A stretch of 64,000 nt of DNA from Arthrobacter sp. 18067 (GCF_902706295.1 NZ_CACSJJ010000005.1:124001-188000), one strand, 5' to 3'; shown: positions 27,396 through 37,034, counted from the first letter of the stretch. The notes: generated from the sequence alone by a model not told the origin. Program-made: numbers and translations.

Positions 27396-27637
27396 CTGGC
27401 TGAAGGGAACGCCGGTTTCAAACTTCATCCCCATCGCCCGAGTAGCGACCCGCAATAGCCGAGGCCACGAGCCTCTTGAACTACTCGGGGCTGAGGTTCG
27501 AACCCCGCGTTCGTGCAACACCTCCAAGGAGCGGCATCCGGCTCGATTTCCTAGAGCGGCACCCGCCCTTTGGTAGCCTCAGTACACCCGCCTCTGCGGC
27601 CCAACATGCTATTTATCAAGAGAGGACACCGCCGTCG

Positions 27638-29257
27638 ATGAACTCAGTTGACCAGGTCAACGATGCGGTGATGCCTTGGGATGGCATCACCGTTGGAGTA
27701 TTGCTCGACACCTTGGGCCCCGACGTAGTACGCCCTTTGGCGCTGCCGCACGGCCCCTCGGTAGTAATCGGTTCGCCGTCGATCCATGACACAGACCAGG
27801 CTCACGTTGAGCTGACCGATGCCGTCCTGCTAGTTCCCGGCCGACCCAGCGTGGATCTACTCAACTGGGCCGTGGATGCACACGTCGCTGCGGTAGTGGT
27901 GCGTGCCAGCGCGGCGGACCCTGAACCGATGACCACGGCAGCCAATCGCGCCGGAGTGACGCTGCTGGAGTGCAGCGAAGAGCTCTCCTGGGGTCAGCTG
28001 TATATGCTGATCGACGCATTGCGTGCGGTTACCGGTCCGGTGCTCGAAGAGGATGACCGGGCTGCCGACCTTTTCTCGCTGGCCAATGACATTGCTTTGC
28101 GGGCAGGCGGTGCCGTGGCGATCGAGGATTTGTCCATGCGGGTTCTGGCCTACTCGACGATTCCAGGCCAAGTGGTCGATGATCTGCGGCGGGATGGAAT
28201 CCTTGGGAGGCGGGTACCGGATCACCCGACGAATGCTGAGGACTACTCGGTTGTCTTGCGCGCTGAAACGGCGATCTGGATCCGTGACCAACTCGATTTC
28301 CGGCCTCGACTGGCAATCGCCGTCCGCGACGGCGGCGAACCACTGGGCAGCATCTGGGTGATAGAGGGCGAGAACCCTATAAGCGCTAAAGCACCAGAGG
28401 TGCTGGCCGAAGGCGCTCGCTTGGCTGCTCCGCATTTGGCCAAACTCAACGTCGCTGCGGACGCAGATCGGCGGCAGCGGGCGGAGCGGTTGGGGCAGTT
28501 GTTCCGCGGAACCGGACCGAGACGGAGGATTGCTGAGTCGCTCGGTCTGCGCTTTGACGCCGCTGCGACAGTAGTGGTGATCGGCCGGGACGAGAACCCC
28601 TCGACCCATTCACGGGGGATGTCGGCGGCATCGGCCGCTGTACATGTCAGCGTTCTGCTGCGGATGGCGCTGTCCTCCTACCGGATTCCGGCCGCGGTCG
28701 GATCCCTCGACGGCCAGATGGTTGCTGTCATCGGAACAGCAGCTGAGTCGCCAGTATTGCAATCGATTACCACCACAGTGCTGGCTCGGTCTGAGGAGAG
28801 TGTTGGAGGTGGTTGGCGGGCAGGGATCAGCCGCACTCTGGAAAGCGTGGCTGACGTGCCTGCCGGATTCGCCCAAGCAAAGCAGGCACTCGGTGTGGTG
28901 AGTGGGCCATTTGGCCATGGGGAGATCGGTAAACATCAAGAGTTGGGCGCGTCATTGTTCCTTCTTGAGGTATTTGACGCATTGCAGTCGCAGTCTGCTT
29001 TGGACGCCGAACCGCTCTCCGTAGTCGCCGATCACGATAGTCGGCAGGGCACCGACTACGTCCGGACACTCAGCAGTTGGATCGCGGCGCACTACGACGT
29101 CGCCCGTGCAGCGGAGGCACTGGTGCTGCACCCCAACACCTTGAGGCATCGTCTACGCCGATTGGCTGAAGTCGTTGATATCGAAGACCCAGACGTGCGG
29201 CTGGCGCTCGCTTTGCAGCTGCGGCTGCAGGAGATCAATGCAGAGATGATTGACTGA
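27638..29257 (+). CDS. PucR/CdaR-family transcriptional regulator
   Basis: A 539-residue regulator. The N-terminal PucR domain (about residues 15-130) contains the VVRPLALPHGPSVVIGSPSI segment, followed by a central GGDEF-like/GAF-type region. The C-terminal PucR helix-turn-helix ends YVRTLSSWIAAHYDVARAAEAL then HPNTLRHRLRRLAEV. Such proteins activate purine, amino acid or organic acid catabolism. GAGAGGAC lies upstream of the chosen ATG. It reads towards the 2-oxoacid dehydrogenase operon, 640 bases further on. The same HTH type recurs as a damaged fragment at 52861. Confidence 0.87.
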   Translation: MNSVDQVNDAVMPWDGITVGVLLDTLGPDVVRPLALPHGPSVVIGSPSIHDTDQAHVELTDAVLLVPGRPSVDLLNWAVDAHVAAVVVRASAADPEPMTTAANRAGVTLLECSEELSWGQLYMLIDALRAVTGPVLEEDDRAADLFSLANDIALRAGGAVAIEDLSMRVLAYSTIPGQVVDDLRRDGILGRRVPDHPTNAEDYSVVLRAETAIWIRDQLDFRPRLAIAVRDGGEPLGSIWVIEGENPISAKAPEVLAEGARLAAPHLAKLNVAADADRRQRAERLGQLFRGTGPRRRIAESLGLRFDAAATVVVIGRDENPSTHSRGMSAASAAVHVSVLLRMALSSYRIPAAVGSLDGQMVAVIGTAAESPVLQSITTTVLARSEESVGGGWRAGISRTLESVADVPAGFAQAKQALGVVSGPFGHGEIGKHQELGASLFLLEVFDALQSQSALDAEPLSVVADHDSRQGTDYVRTLSSWIAAHYDVARAAEALVLHPNTLRHRLRRLAEVVDIEDPDVRLALALQLRLQEINAEMID

Positions 29258-29896
29258 AACCATTGGCGGTTCGCTGGCCCCATAAACCTTTTCGACCGGC
29301 GCTCCGGTCGAATTACTCAAGACCGCGGCACCGAACCAATCACGGCACCCCTCACAGGGCAAGAACGAGCGGGTGAAGCCAGCCCTTACGCCGGTACCGG
29401 CACTAGGGGACCGCTGGCCTCATCACCCGGCAGAAAGAGGATCCGTTGTCACCTAATTGGGTGAGTCCTTCGAGATCCAGTCGTACGCCAAAACCCCGGG
29501 CGGCGGGTCCTCAGTGACCAGATTTTTCACGAACTCCCCCCGCTCCTGCTTGTGGAGTTCATTGTTCAGTTTGGACGGGAACCCGTAACTCCGGCACCAG
29601 CACACGTTGGCGTCAGGATTTTTGGGCCCTCCATGGCTTTCACGTCGTCGAACACCGTTTGCGGGGCGAATTTCGATTGGGGCAGTCTCGCCATCGAAAT
29701 TCTTGCGGCACCGTGTCCAGAAATCCCGTCAACGTAGCCCTTCAAGTAGGCACCATGCTCAACGGTGAAAGGCGATGTTGTGCCGCGTTAGTGGGCGTGA
29801 GTACCGTCACACGAAAGGCGCCCGTGCCCATCCGCGCGGTTCAGGGGGACCAGCTCCGACCGCTGCCTAAGACGACATGACAAAGGTGTGTGAACC
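29258..29896. other. 640-base gap with GNAT remnant and upstream region of the E1 operon
   Basis: Apart from the frameshifted acetyltransferase remnant on the minus strand (29453-29694), no gene is supported. The last 150 bases precede the TTG start of E1 alpha and should contain its promoter, but I see no convincing -35/-10 pair. Confidence 0.5.
29453..29694 (-). pseudogene. GNAT acetyltransferase remnant, frameshifted and truncated
   Basis: Reading the minus strand from ATG at 29692-29694 gives MARLPQSKFAPQTVFDDVKA then MEGPK. A run of five A bases (six would keep frame) then shifts the frame. The next frame continues NPDANVCWCRSYGFPSK and, after a short basic stretch, EDPPPGVLAYD, before stopping at 29453-29455. 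This matches the start of a family of actinobacterial GNAT-like proteins (GPKNP-x-A-x-VCWC, then PPPGVLAY) that normally continue for another 100-150 residues. The acetyl-CoA-binding core is absent. Either a true decaying gene or, for the first lesion only, a homopolymer sequencing error; the missing core supports decay. Confidence 0.65.
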
Positions 29897-31045
29897 TTGC
29901 TAGTAGATGAGCTGAGCCTTTCAACAGGTCACGACGACCTTCCAGATTCCGAGGGAGACAACTTCATCCAGTTGATCGCTCCTGACGGTCGGCGCAGGGA
30001 GAACGTGGAATTCGACCCATGGGTGTTGGACGTTTCGGATGAGCAGCTTGCCTCGCTGTATCAAGACATGGTGGTCATCAGGAGGATTGACACGGAGGCC
30101 ACGTACCTCCAGCGCCAAGGCGAGCTCGCCCTCTGGCCGCCACTCCTGGGGCAGGAAGCCGCCCAGATCGGATCCGGCCGCGCGCTTCGTGAGGACGACT
30201 TCGTGTTCCCCAGCTACCGGGAGAACGGCGTGGCATATTGCCGGGGGGTGAACCTCGGGGACATCGTTCGTGTTTGGCGTGGCAACGCCCACTCAGGATG
30301 GGACCCCTATGAGCTGAACATGGCCACGCCGCAGGTCATCATCGGCGCACAGTCACTCCACGCGACCGGCTACGCCATGGGCATCAAGAACGACGACAGC
30401 GACGCTGTTGCACTGACCTATTTCGGCGATGGCGCAACAAGCCAGGGCGACGTCAACGAGGCCATGGTTTTTGCGGCCAGTTTTCAAGTGCCCGTCATCT
30501 TCTTCTGCCAGAACAACCAGTGGGCAATCTCGGAGCCCGTGGGCTTGCAGGCCCGCGTTCACATATCATCCCGTGCTCCAGGCTTTGGCATCCCCTCGAT
30601 TCGCGTGGACGGCAATGACGTTCTCGCCGTCCTGGCAGCCACGCGGATGGCCATGCACCGAGCCAGGACAGGCGGGGGACCTACGTTCATCGAAGCAGTG
30701 ACCTACCGTATGGGACCGCATACGACGGCGGACGATCCCACCCGGTACCGGGACAAGGCAGAGATGGATCAGTGGGCTGCCAAAGACCCGATCTCCAGGC
30801 TTGAGGCCCTGTTGAAGAGCAGGGGAGTCCTCACTCCGGAACTCGAATTGTCCGTCACAGCAAAAGCAGACGCTGTAGCCAGGGAGATGCGCGAAGCCTG
30901 CATCAACATGCCGGCCCCCGCACCCATGGATGTCTTCAGCCACGTATACAGCGAGCCGAATTTAGCGCTGGACACCCAAAAGGAAAACTACGCCCGCTAC
31001 CTCCAATCTTTCGCAGCTGACCACGTTGAAGGGACAAACCAATGA
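29897..31045 (+). CDS. 2-oxoacid dehydrogenase E1 component, alpha subunit
   Basis: A 382-residue thiamine-diphosphate subunit. The ThDP motif runs from GDGATSQGDVNEAM to FFCQNNQWAIS (GDG...NN), and the phosphorylation-loop region YRMGPHTTADDPTRYR is typical of pyruvate, acetoin or branched-chain enzymes. E1 decarboxylates a 2-oxoacid and reductively acylates the E2 lipoyl group. The TTG at 29897 gives an N-terminal extension of about 40 residues before the conserved core; no better ATG exists upstream of it. It overlaps E1 beta by four bases (ATGA). The Lrp regulator next door favours a branched-chain 2-oxoacid substrate, but pyruvate cannot be excluded. Confidence 0.92.
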   Translation: MLVDELSLSTGHDDLPDSEGDNFIQLIAPDGRRRENVEFDPWVLDVSDEQLASLYQDMVVIRRIDTEATYLQRQGELALWPPLLGQEAAQIGSGRALREDDFVFPSYRENGVAYCRGVNLGDIVRVWRGNAHSGWDPYELNMATPQVIIGAQSLHATGYAMGIKNDDSDAVALTYFGDGATSQGDVNEAMVFAASFQVPVIFFCQNNQWAISEPVGLQARVHISSRAPGFGIPSIRVDGNDVLAVLAATRMAMHRARTGGGPTFIEAVTYRMGPHTTADDPTRYRDKAEMDQWAAKDPISRLEALLKSRGVLTPELELSVTAKADAVAREMREACINMPAPAPMDVFSHVYSEPNLALDTQKENYARYLQSFAADHVEGTNQ

Positions 31046-32067
31046 GCACCATGACCTTTGGCCGGGCGATCAACGCTGGCTTGCGTAAGGCATTGGAGGA
31101 TGACCCGAAAGTCATCCTCCTGGGAGAAGACATCGGCAAGCTGGGTGGAGTCTTTCGCGTAACTGACGGGCTCCAGAAAGACTTCGGAAGCCATCGCGTG
31201 GTCGATACGCCCCTTGCCGAAGCCGGAATCATGGGATGCGCCGTTGGACTGGCGTATCGCGGGTACCGCCCCGTGGTAGAGATCCAGTTCGACGGGTTCA
31301 TCTACCCCGCGTTCGACCAGATCGTGTGCCAGGTGGCGAAGCTGCACTACCGGACCCAGGGCAAGGTCACCATGCCCATCACCATTCGGGTGCCGTTCGG
31401 CGGTGGGATCGGTTCGCCCGAGCACCACTCCGAGTCACCGGAGGCCTACTTCACCCATACTTCCGGTCTGCGCGTCGTCGCTGTGTCCAACCCCCAGGAC
31501 GCGTATTCCATGCTCCGGCAAGCCATTGCTTCGAATGATCCTGTGCTCTACTTCGAGCCGAAGCGCCGGTACCACATCAAAGGCGAAGTGACCGAACACC
31601 CCGAGCCGGGCAACGGACTTGCCCTGGGGAGTGCGCAGGTGGTGACCCGCGGCGGCGACATCACCTTGGTCACCTACGGTCCGCTGGTGCGAACGGCTTT
31701 GGACGCCGCCACTGCCGCTGCCGACGACGGCGTGTCCGTGGAAGTTATTGACCTCCGGTCCCTGTCTCCCATCGACTTCGACACGGTTGAAACCTCCGTC
31801 CGGAAGACCGGCCGCCTGGTGATCGCGCACGAAGCCTCCCAATCGGGCGGCTTGGGAGCCGAAATCGCCACCACCATCACCGAGCGCTGCTTCAACTACC
31901 TGGAAGCACCCCCGGTGCGGATTACAGGTTTTGACATTCCTTATCCGCCCTCGAAGCTGGAATCACACCACCTGCCGGATCTGGACAGGATTCTTGACGG
32001 AGTGGACCGGGCGCTGGGCCGCCAAAACTCCCTTTCGGCCTGGGAACGTGACCGCGATGACCATTAA
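31042..32067 (+). CDS. 2-oxoacid dehydrogenase E1 component, beta subunit
   Basis: A 341-residue transketolase-like beta subunit that completes the E1 heterotetramer. Conserved landmarks are LLGEDIGKLGGVFRVTDGL, DTPLAEAGIMGCAVGLAYRG, EIQFDGFIYPAFDQI and the C-terminal domain VEVIDLRSLSPIDFDTV. ATGA overlap with E1 alpha and an 11-base overlap with E2 show a tightly coupled operon. Confidence 0.93.
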   Translation: MSTMTFGRAINAGLRKALEDDPKVILLGEDIGKLGGVFRVTDGLQKDFGSHRVVDTPLAEAGIMGCAVGLAYRGYRPVVEIQFDGFIYPAFDQIVCQVAKLHYRTQGKVTMPITIRVPFGGGIGSPEHHSESPEAYFTHTSGLRVVAVSNPQDAYSMLRQAIASNDPVLYFEPKRRYHIKGEVTEHPEPGNGLALGSAQVVTRGGDITLVTYGPLVRTALDAATAAADDGVSVEVIDLRSLSPIDFDTVETSVRKTGRLVIAHEASQSGGLGAEIATTITERCFNYLEAPPVRITGFDIPYPPSKLESHHLPDLDRILDGVDRALGRQNSLSAWERDRDDH

Positions 32068-33391
32068 GGAATTCAGATTGCCGGATCTGGGCGAAGGCCT
32101 GACCGAATCCGAAATTCTCCAATGGAAAGTGTCGGTCGGAGACATCGTCACGTTGAATCAGGTGATCGCAGAGGTTGAAACAGCCAAGGCCGTGGTGGAG
32201 CTCCCGTCTCCATACGCGGGCACCATCGCGATCCTCCACGAAGAACCGGGCACTGTTGTGGAGGTAGGTTCAACAATCGTCTCCTTTGAGCTTCCAAGCG
32301 ATTCAGGCGATCTCACTCGCGGCTCCGAGGACCCTTCCGTTGCCGGAATGCCGAGCGATGACGAAGGTAAACGCGTGCCCAACCTGGTTGGATACGGGGC
32401 TGAGGCAGAGAAAAGGGGAAGGCCGCAGCGGAGAGCGCGTAAGGCGAATGGTTCTGCGCCTCCAACAACCGGCGACAGTCCTGCCTCCGCTGCAGTTTCA
32501 TCTGCCAGCACTCTGGAACGACCCCGTTCTACCCCGCCTGTCCGAAAGCTGGCACGTGACCTGGGCCTGGTTTTGGGTGCCATTCCAGGGACCGGTCCAG
32601 GAGGCTTGGTCACCCGCGCCGACGTTCACGCAGCCACAGCGATCTCGGCGTTCAACCAGGAGCGGGAGCCGCAGCCAGAGGCCGCAGCGCCACGGGAGAC
32701 CAGGATGCCGGTCAAGGGCATCCGGAAGCACACCGCTTCTGCCATGGTTTCGAGCGCTTTCACGGCTCCCCACGTCACGGAGTTCTTGACTGTCGACGTG
32801 TCCAACGGGATCGAGTTGTTGGCCAGGCTCAGGGGGAGCCGGGAGTACGCCGGCTACAAGCTGACGCCCCTCACGCTCGTCGCGAAAGCGGTCCTCCTCG
32901 CCGTGCATCGCAATCCCTCACTGAACTCCAGGTGGGATGAAGCCCGACAGGAAATCGTTCAATTCAATTACGTCAACCTCGGAATCGCGGCCGCAACACC
33001 GCGCGGCCTCACCGTACCGAACATCAAAGACGCCGACGGGATGTCCCTGACGCAGCTTTCAACCGCCTTGAGCGAATTGACCGACGTGGCCCGCGCCGGG
33101 AAGACGAGCCCGGCTCAGCTTTCCGGCGGCACAATGTCGATCACCAATATCGGCGTCTTTGGAATAGATGCGGGAACACCGATCCTCAACCCCGGAGAAG
33201 CGGCCATTTTGGCCGTTGGAGCGGTCAGGCAGAGGCCGTGGGTGCACCAAGGGGATGTCGCCCTGCGAAGTGTAATGACTCTGAGCCTCTCCTTCGACCA
33301 CCGCTTGGTGGACGGTGAGCAGGGTTCCAGATTCCTGGCTGACGTGGGTTCCATCATTTCGGACCCCAGCATGGCCATTGCCATGGCCTGA
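32057..33391 (+). CDS. 2-oxoacid dehydrogenase E2, dihydrolipoyl acyltransferase
   Basis: A 444-residue E2. It has one lipoyl domain (lipoyl Lys44 in VETAKAVVELPS), a Ser/Pro/Ala linker, a peripheral-subunit-binding domain at about residues 155-190 (VRKLARDLGLVL then GTGPGGLVTRADV), and the catalytic domain ending in FDHRLVDG with His415. It transfers the acyl group from lipoate to CoA. The chosen ATG at 32057 starts directly at TIKEFRLPDLGEG, inside the end of E1 beta. No E3 (dihydrolipoamide dehydrogenase) follows, so it must be shared with another complex in the cell. Confidence 0.93.
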   Translation: MTIKEFRLPDLGEGLTESEILQWKVSVGDIVTLNQVIAEVETAKAVVELPSPYAGTIAILHEEPGTVVEVGSTIVSFELPSDSGDLTRGSEDPSVAGMPSDDEGKRVPNLVGYGAEAEKRGRPQRRARKANGSAPPTTGDSPASAAVSSASTLERPRSTPPVRKLARDLGLVLGAIPGTGPGGLVTRADVHAATAISAFNQEREPQPEAAAPRETRMPVKGIRKHTASAMVSSAFTAPHVTEFLTVDVSNGIELLARLRGSREYAGYKLTPLTLVAKAVLLAVHRNPSLNSRWDEARQEIVQFNYVNLGIAAATPRGLTVPNIKDADGMSLTQLSTALSELTDVARAGKTSPAQLSGGTMSITNIGVFGIDAGTPILNPGEAAILAVGAVRQRPWVHQGDVALRSVMTLSLSFDHRLVDGEQGSRFLADVGSIISDPSMAIAMA

Positions 33392-33426
33392 CGCAGGGCA
33401 TTTGCGGAGACGAAATAACTGAACAA

Positions 33427-33467
33427 GAAAGCGGATCGCTCCAATGGAATGGGGGCGATCCGCTTTC
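33427..33467. terminator. Bidirectional terminator between E2 and lrp
   Basis: A perfect 13-base inverted repeat (GAAAGCGGATCGC at 33427-33439, complement 33455-33467) with a 15-base loop lies between the convergent E2 and Lrp genes. The arms end in AAA and TTT on the two sides, so it can act in both directions. Confidence 0.75.
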
Positions 33468-33480
33468 ATCGTTTGTGCAA

Positions 33481-33966
33481 TCAGCCCTCGTCCAGTAGTT
33501 GGCTGATGCGGTACGGTACAAGCTTCTTTAGCAGCAGGGACGTGGTGGTCCGCCTGATTCCTGTGCAGTCTGTAATCTGCTGGCCAAGCCGGAACAGGTC
33601 TTCGGTGTCCCGCGCAACTACCCTGATGGCGAGATCAGCTTCTCCTGCCATTCCGTAGACCTCGATGATTTCCGGGATAGTGCGAAGGGCCTCAACGGCG
33701 GCGGCTAGTGAAGACTGCTCGACTTCTGCTGTGACGAGGGCCGATATGGGTAGCCCCAGCGAGTCGGGGGTGATTCGGGTGCTGTGCGGGCGAAGACATT
33801 CCGCAACCAGCTTCCGTTCGAGTCGTGCCTGGACAGTGCCGCGAGCCAGGCCTAACCTCTTCGCCAGAAAAAGGATCGGGACCCGGGGATCGTCGTCGAG
33901 GGCCCTGAAGACGGCCTTGTCTGTTGCATCGAAGGTTTGCACTGCGCGGGAATCCAGATTGGGCAT
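33481..33966 (-). CDS. Lrp/AsnC-family transcriptional regulator
   Basis: A 161-residue Lrp-type regulator with an N-terminal AsnC helix-turn-helix (residues about 12-60; DKAVFRALDDDPRVPILFLA then KRLGLARGTVQARLERK) and a C-terminal RAM ligand domain (ALVTAEVEQSSLAAAVEALR...AGEADLAIRVVARD). Lrp proteins sense amino acids, often leucine or other branched-chain residues, and control their metabolism. It converges on the E1/E2 operon, a common arrangement with branched-chain dehydrogenase operons. Confidence 0.9.
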   Translation of the reverse strand: MPNLDSRAVQTFDATDKAVFRALDDDPRVPILFLAKRLGLARGTVQARLERKLVAECLRPHSTRITPDSLGLPISALVTAEVEQSSLAAAVEALRTIPEIIEVYGMAGEADLAIRVVARDTEDLFRLGQQITDCTGIRRTTTSLLLKKLVPYRISQLLDEG

Positions 33967-34514
33967 GACGGCTAACGTATCAGTCCTATGACGATCGTCA
34001 AGTATTCCAGTTCAGGGTCGGCACTCACTACAATCGCGCCTGTTTCTTTGTCCAAAAGGCCGAAGGAATTGCTTCCAGCTCTGCCTCTGGCACCAAGGGG
34101 ACGCGCCTACGGCCGCGTAATCTTCGATAAGACATCGAGGAGAGCTGCTCTATGGCAACTAGAACCCGTGGCGCGTCGGCACTGCAGGTAACCCACCACG
34201 AAGGCGGGAGGGCCGACCATGCCGGATGTACTGGACGTCGCAAACGCCATTGATCGAGGCTACTTTCCACCTGGATCCGGTGGGCGTTGAGGAATTGATC
34301 CAGCCCCTAGCCTTCCCGCTGGAAGTCACTGCGCCCAATGAATAGCCCCTGTCCCCGTGTTGTCCGACGAGGACCAAATAGCTGTCAATGACTCCTTGCG
34401 GTCGTGGAAGCTATCGGGACTCATTTCTAACGACATCCCACAAAAGGAGGTTCCGATCGACGGATCGACCGGAACCACCAGCAACGCGGCTGCGGCCGTC
34501 AAAGGAGTCTCACT
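33967..34514. other. Upstream region of dppA, possible gene-tail remnant
   Basis: The first 250 bases hold the lrp promoter side and nothing else I recognise. Between about 34227 and 34346 a plus-strand frame with coding-like composition ends at TAG (contains TPLIEATFHLDPVGVEELI and PLEVTAPNE). It may be the tail of a decayed gene, but I cannot name its family. The inverted repeat at 34449-34476 lies just before dppA. Confidence 0.3.
34449..34476. promoter_or_regulatory. Inverted repeat upstream of dppA (candidate operator)
   Basis: A 28-base near-palindrome with outer arms GGTTCCG / CGGAACC and partly matching inner TCGA steps lies 38 bases before the dppA start. Its position suits an operator or a 5'-leader hairpin; no regulator gene is adjacent. 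Confidence 0.4.
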
Positions 34515-35360
34515 ATGAGGGTTTATATTTCGGTCGATATGGAGGGAATCTCTGGAATCGCGACCTATGACCAGATCATTCGTGGAGGAAGTGGTTATCA
34601 TCGCGCCCAGCTGCTCATGACAGCAGAAACCAACGCTGCCATCGAAGGGGCCTTCGACGGCGGTGCCACTGAGGTCTTGGTCAACGACAGCCACGGGACC
34701 ATGGACAACCTTCTCCACGAGCGACTGGATCCACGGGCGCGCGTGATCTTCGGTTCCCCAAAAGCGTTTTGTATGGCTGAAGGTCTTACTCCGGATTTTG
34801 ACGTTGCACTGTACGTCGGCTATCACGCGCCAGCCGGCTCCGAAGGTGTTCTGGCGCATTCCTTTTCCGGCTACTTCGCCAGCTTCCATGTCAACAGTGA
34901 GGTCGCATCCGAAGCATCCGTTAATGCAATGTTTGCAGCCACGAGGGGCGTGCCTGTTGGCCTCGTCACCGGTGACGACGTTATCTGCGGCATTGCTCAA
35001 AGCACGTTCCCCGGGGTCCGGACCGTACAGGTGAAGGAAGCCCGGGGAGTCATGGCGGCCAACAGCCTATCCCCACAAGAGGCTCGAAAGCGGATCCGTG
35101 AAAGTTCCGCTGCTGCTGTACGCGGGGTTGGAGGAATGCGTCTTCTGCCAGTCCCGGATCGTATTCATCTGGAGATTGGTTTCCAGACAGCCTTGGCCGC
35201 TGAACTCGTGGAAGCGGTGCCCGGGGTAATTCGCACCAGCAACCTGTCAATTTCGAGGGAGCTGGATTCAACAGAAGAACTGCTGGGGATGATTGCCACC
35301 AGTTACAAGCTCGCGGGCGTCGCGGCCAGAACAATCTACTCGGCCGTCAGCAAGTCCTGA
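34515..35360 (+). CDS. dppA: D-aminopeptidase DppA (M55 family), copy 1
   Basis: A 281-residue M55 zinc D-aminopeptidase. All metal and catalytic residues known from Bacillus subtilis DppA occur at the same numbers: Asp8, Glu10 (SVDMEG), His60 (NDSHGTM), His104 (GYHAPAG), the nucleophile-region His115 (AHSFSG) and Glu133. The family forms a decamer and removes N-terminal D-amino acids such as D-Ala from short peptides. AAAGGAG precedes the ATG. Importer 3 follows 59 bases downstream on the same strand, as in the classic dpp operon, so imported peptides are its likely substrates. Confidence 0.92.
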   Translation: MRVYISVDMEGISGIATYDQIIRGGSGYHRAQLLMTAETNAAIEGAFDGGATEVLVNDSHGTMDNLLHERLDPRARVIFGSPKAFCMAEGLTPDFDVALYVGYHAPAGSEGVLAHSFSGYFASFHVNSEVASEASVNAMFAATRGVPVGLVTGDDVICGIAQSTFPGVRTVQVKEARGVMAANSLSPQEARKRIRESSAAAVRGVGGMRLLPVPDRIHLEIGFQTALAAELVEAVPGVIRTSNLSISRELDSTEELLGMIATSYKLAGVAARTIYSAVSKS

Positions 35361-35419
35361 GACCCTGCGGAACTAGAAGTATTTCACCACTGGACCCAAG
35401 CCCTTATTGAGGACAAACA

Positions 35420-36982
35420 ATGATTCCAAACAAGTGGCTGCCATCGTTGGCCGCCTCGATTCTCATCGCATCCCTGCTTCTGGTGGGGTGCTCTCCCGAT
35501 CTGTCCAAATCCTCGGATGGGGATGGAATTCCTCAGGCTGGTGGGCATCTTGTCATGGCCCGCGAACTGGACGTGATGACTTTGATGCCAGTCGATGCTT
35601 CCGACAACCAATCCATTTGGACAGTCGAAGAAATCTACGACACACTCATTGTTCCTTCGGTGGACGGGGAGAGCCTCAAGCCGTCCCTGGCCACGGATTG
35701 GGTCCAGTCCGAGGACAAGCTTGCGTGGACGTTCACTTTGCGGTCCGGTGCCACTTTTTCGGACGGTACCCCGCTGACTTCTGCAGATGTGAAGTTTTCC
35801 CTGGACGCCGCTTCGGATCCAGATCTGCCATCCGGTTTCCTGAATGAGCAAATCGCCGCCGTGGAAACTCCTTCCCCGGAGACCGTGGTGGTCCGGACGA
35901 AGACAGCGTGGTCGCCCCTGCCGTCGGTGTTGGCTCTTTTTGCAAATTCCATAGTGCCGGCAAATTACGGCGGAAAGTCCAGGGAAGAGTTCGCCAAAGC
36001 TCCCGTGGGATCGGGGCCGTTTAGGGTGAAGAGCTGGACCAAAGGGCAGCAGCTGGAACTCGTCAAAAACACGTCCTACTGGGGTGCAGACCGCCCATAT
36101 CTTGATGCCGTAACTTTCGTTGCCGTGGCGGATGCGAACACGCGCGCGACGCAGCTACAGGGTGGCCAGATCACCATTAATCAGACGCCTGCGGCGAGCA
36201 GCTATGCCGCGCTGTCAACAACGCCGGGACTGAAAGTCTCAGCATTCGATAGCAGTTACACCAGCTTCCTATCGCTCAACAACACCAGGGCCCCGTTCAC
36301 GGATGTCCACGTGCGGCGGGCCATCGCCCATGCCATTGACCGCGAAGCGATACTCAAAGCCGCGCACTTCGGCCAGGGAACTGCGGCGGGTTCCTTCCTC
36401 AGCCCCACCTACTGGGCTTATGACGCAAACGTCAAGGGCAAACAGTTCAACCTCGAAGAAGCAAAGAAAGAGATGGGGCTGTCCTCCAAACCAGATGGTT
36501 TCAGCGCGGACATTCTGGTAGCCAGTGGCAACGTAACCCAATTGACCACTGCTCAAATCCTGCAGGGTGAGCTTTCGGAAATAGGAATCACACTGACCAT
36601 CAACCAGATGGAGCCAGGGGCGCTGCGTGCGACGCGGAAATCAATGGACTATGACATGGCCATTAGCAGCGCCACAACCGACATCACAGACCCCGACGAG
36701 TTGGTTCAGTTCATCGTAGTGAAGTCCGGTGGCTCCAATGCCTTGTACACAGGATATGACAACCCGGAAGTCGCCGATCTGGCAACACAAGCGGCCAGCC
36801 TCAGCGACCAGGCCGAGAGAGTAAAGATCTACTCCAAAATCCAGGAGAAGGTCAACGACGACCAGCCCCTGGTGCCGCTGCTCTACCAGCCCATGCTCTA
36901 CAGCTACAGCGATAAGGTCCACGGTTTCCAGCCGTCCATCACCGGCAACTACAACCTGGTCAACACATGGCTGTCGAAATAG
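35420..36982 (+). CDS. Oligopeptide ABC importer 3, substrate-binding lipoprotein
   Basis: A family 5 binding lipoprotein of 520 residues; GAGGAC precedes the ATG and the signal peptide ends in LLVGC (lipidated Cys). Typical features are WTFTLRSGATFSDGTPLTSA, the FRVKSWTKGQQLELVKNTSY block and VRRAIAHAIDREAILKAA. It lies between dppA and its permease genes, so it should feed peptides that DppA can cut. Confidence 0.93.
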   Translation: MIPNKWLPSLAASILIASLLLVGCSPDLSKSSDGDGIPQAGGHLVMARELDVMTLMPVDASDNQSIWTVEEIYDTLIVPSVDGESLKPSLATDWVQSEDKLAWTFTLRSGATFSDGTPLTSADVKFSLDAASDPDLPSGFLNEQIAAVETPSPETVVVRTKTAWSPLPSVLALFANSIVPANYGGKSREEFAKAPVGSGPFRVKSWTKGQQLELVKNTSYWGADRPYLDAVTFVAVADANTRATQLQGGQITINQTPAASSYAALSTTPGLKVSAFDSSYTSFLSLNNTRAPFTDVHVRRAIAHAIDREAILKAAHFGQGTAAGSFLSPTYWAYDANVKGKQFNLEEAKKEMGLSSKPDGFSADILVASGNVTQLTTAQILQGELSEIGITLTINQMEPGALRATRKSMDYDMAISSATTDITDPDELVQFIVVKSGGSNALYTGYDNPEVADLATQAASLSDQAERVKIYSKIQEKVNDDQPLVPLLYQPMLYSYSDKVHGFQPSITGNYNLVNTWLSK

Positions 36983-37034
36983 CACCAGGTAACCAGCTGG
37001 CAGCACGGACACGTGCTGGGGCAGGTGAGGACAA

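Noticed and set aside
27485..27507. GGTTCGAACC-type stretch resembling a tRNA T-arm
   Set aside because: The five bases on either side of the TTCGAAC loop do not pair, and no acceptor, D or anticodon stems can be drawn upstream.
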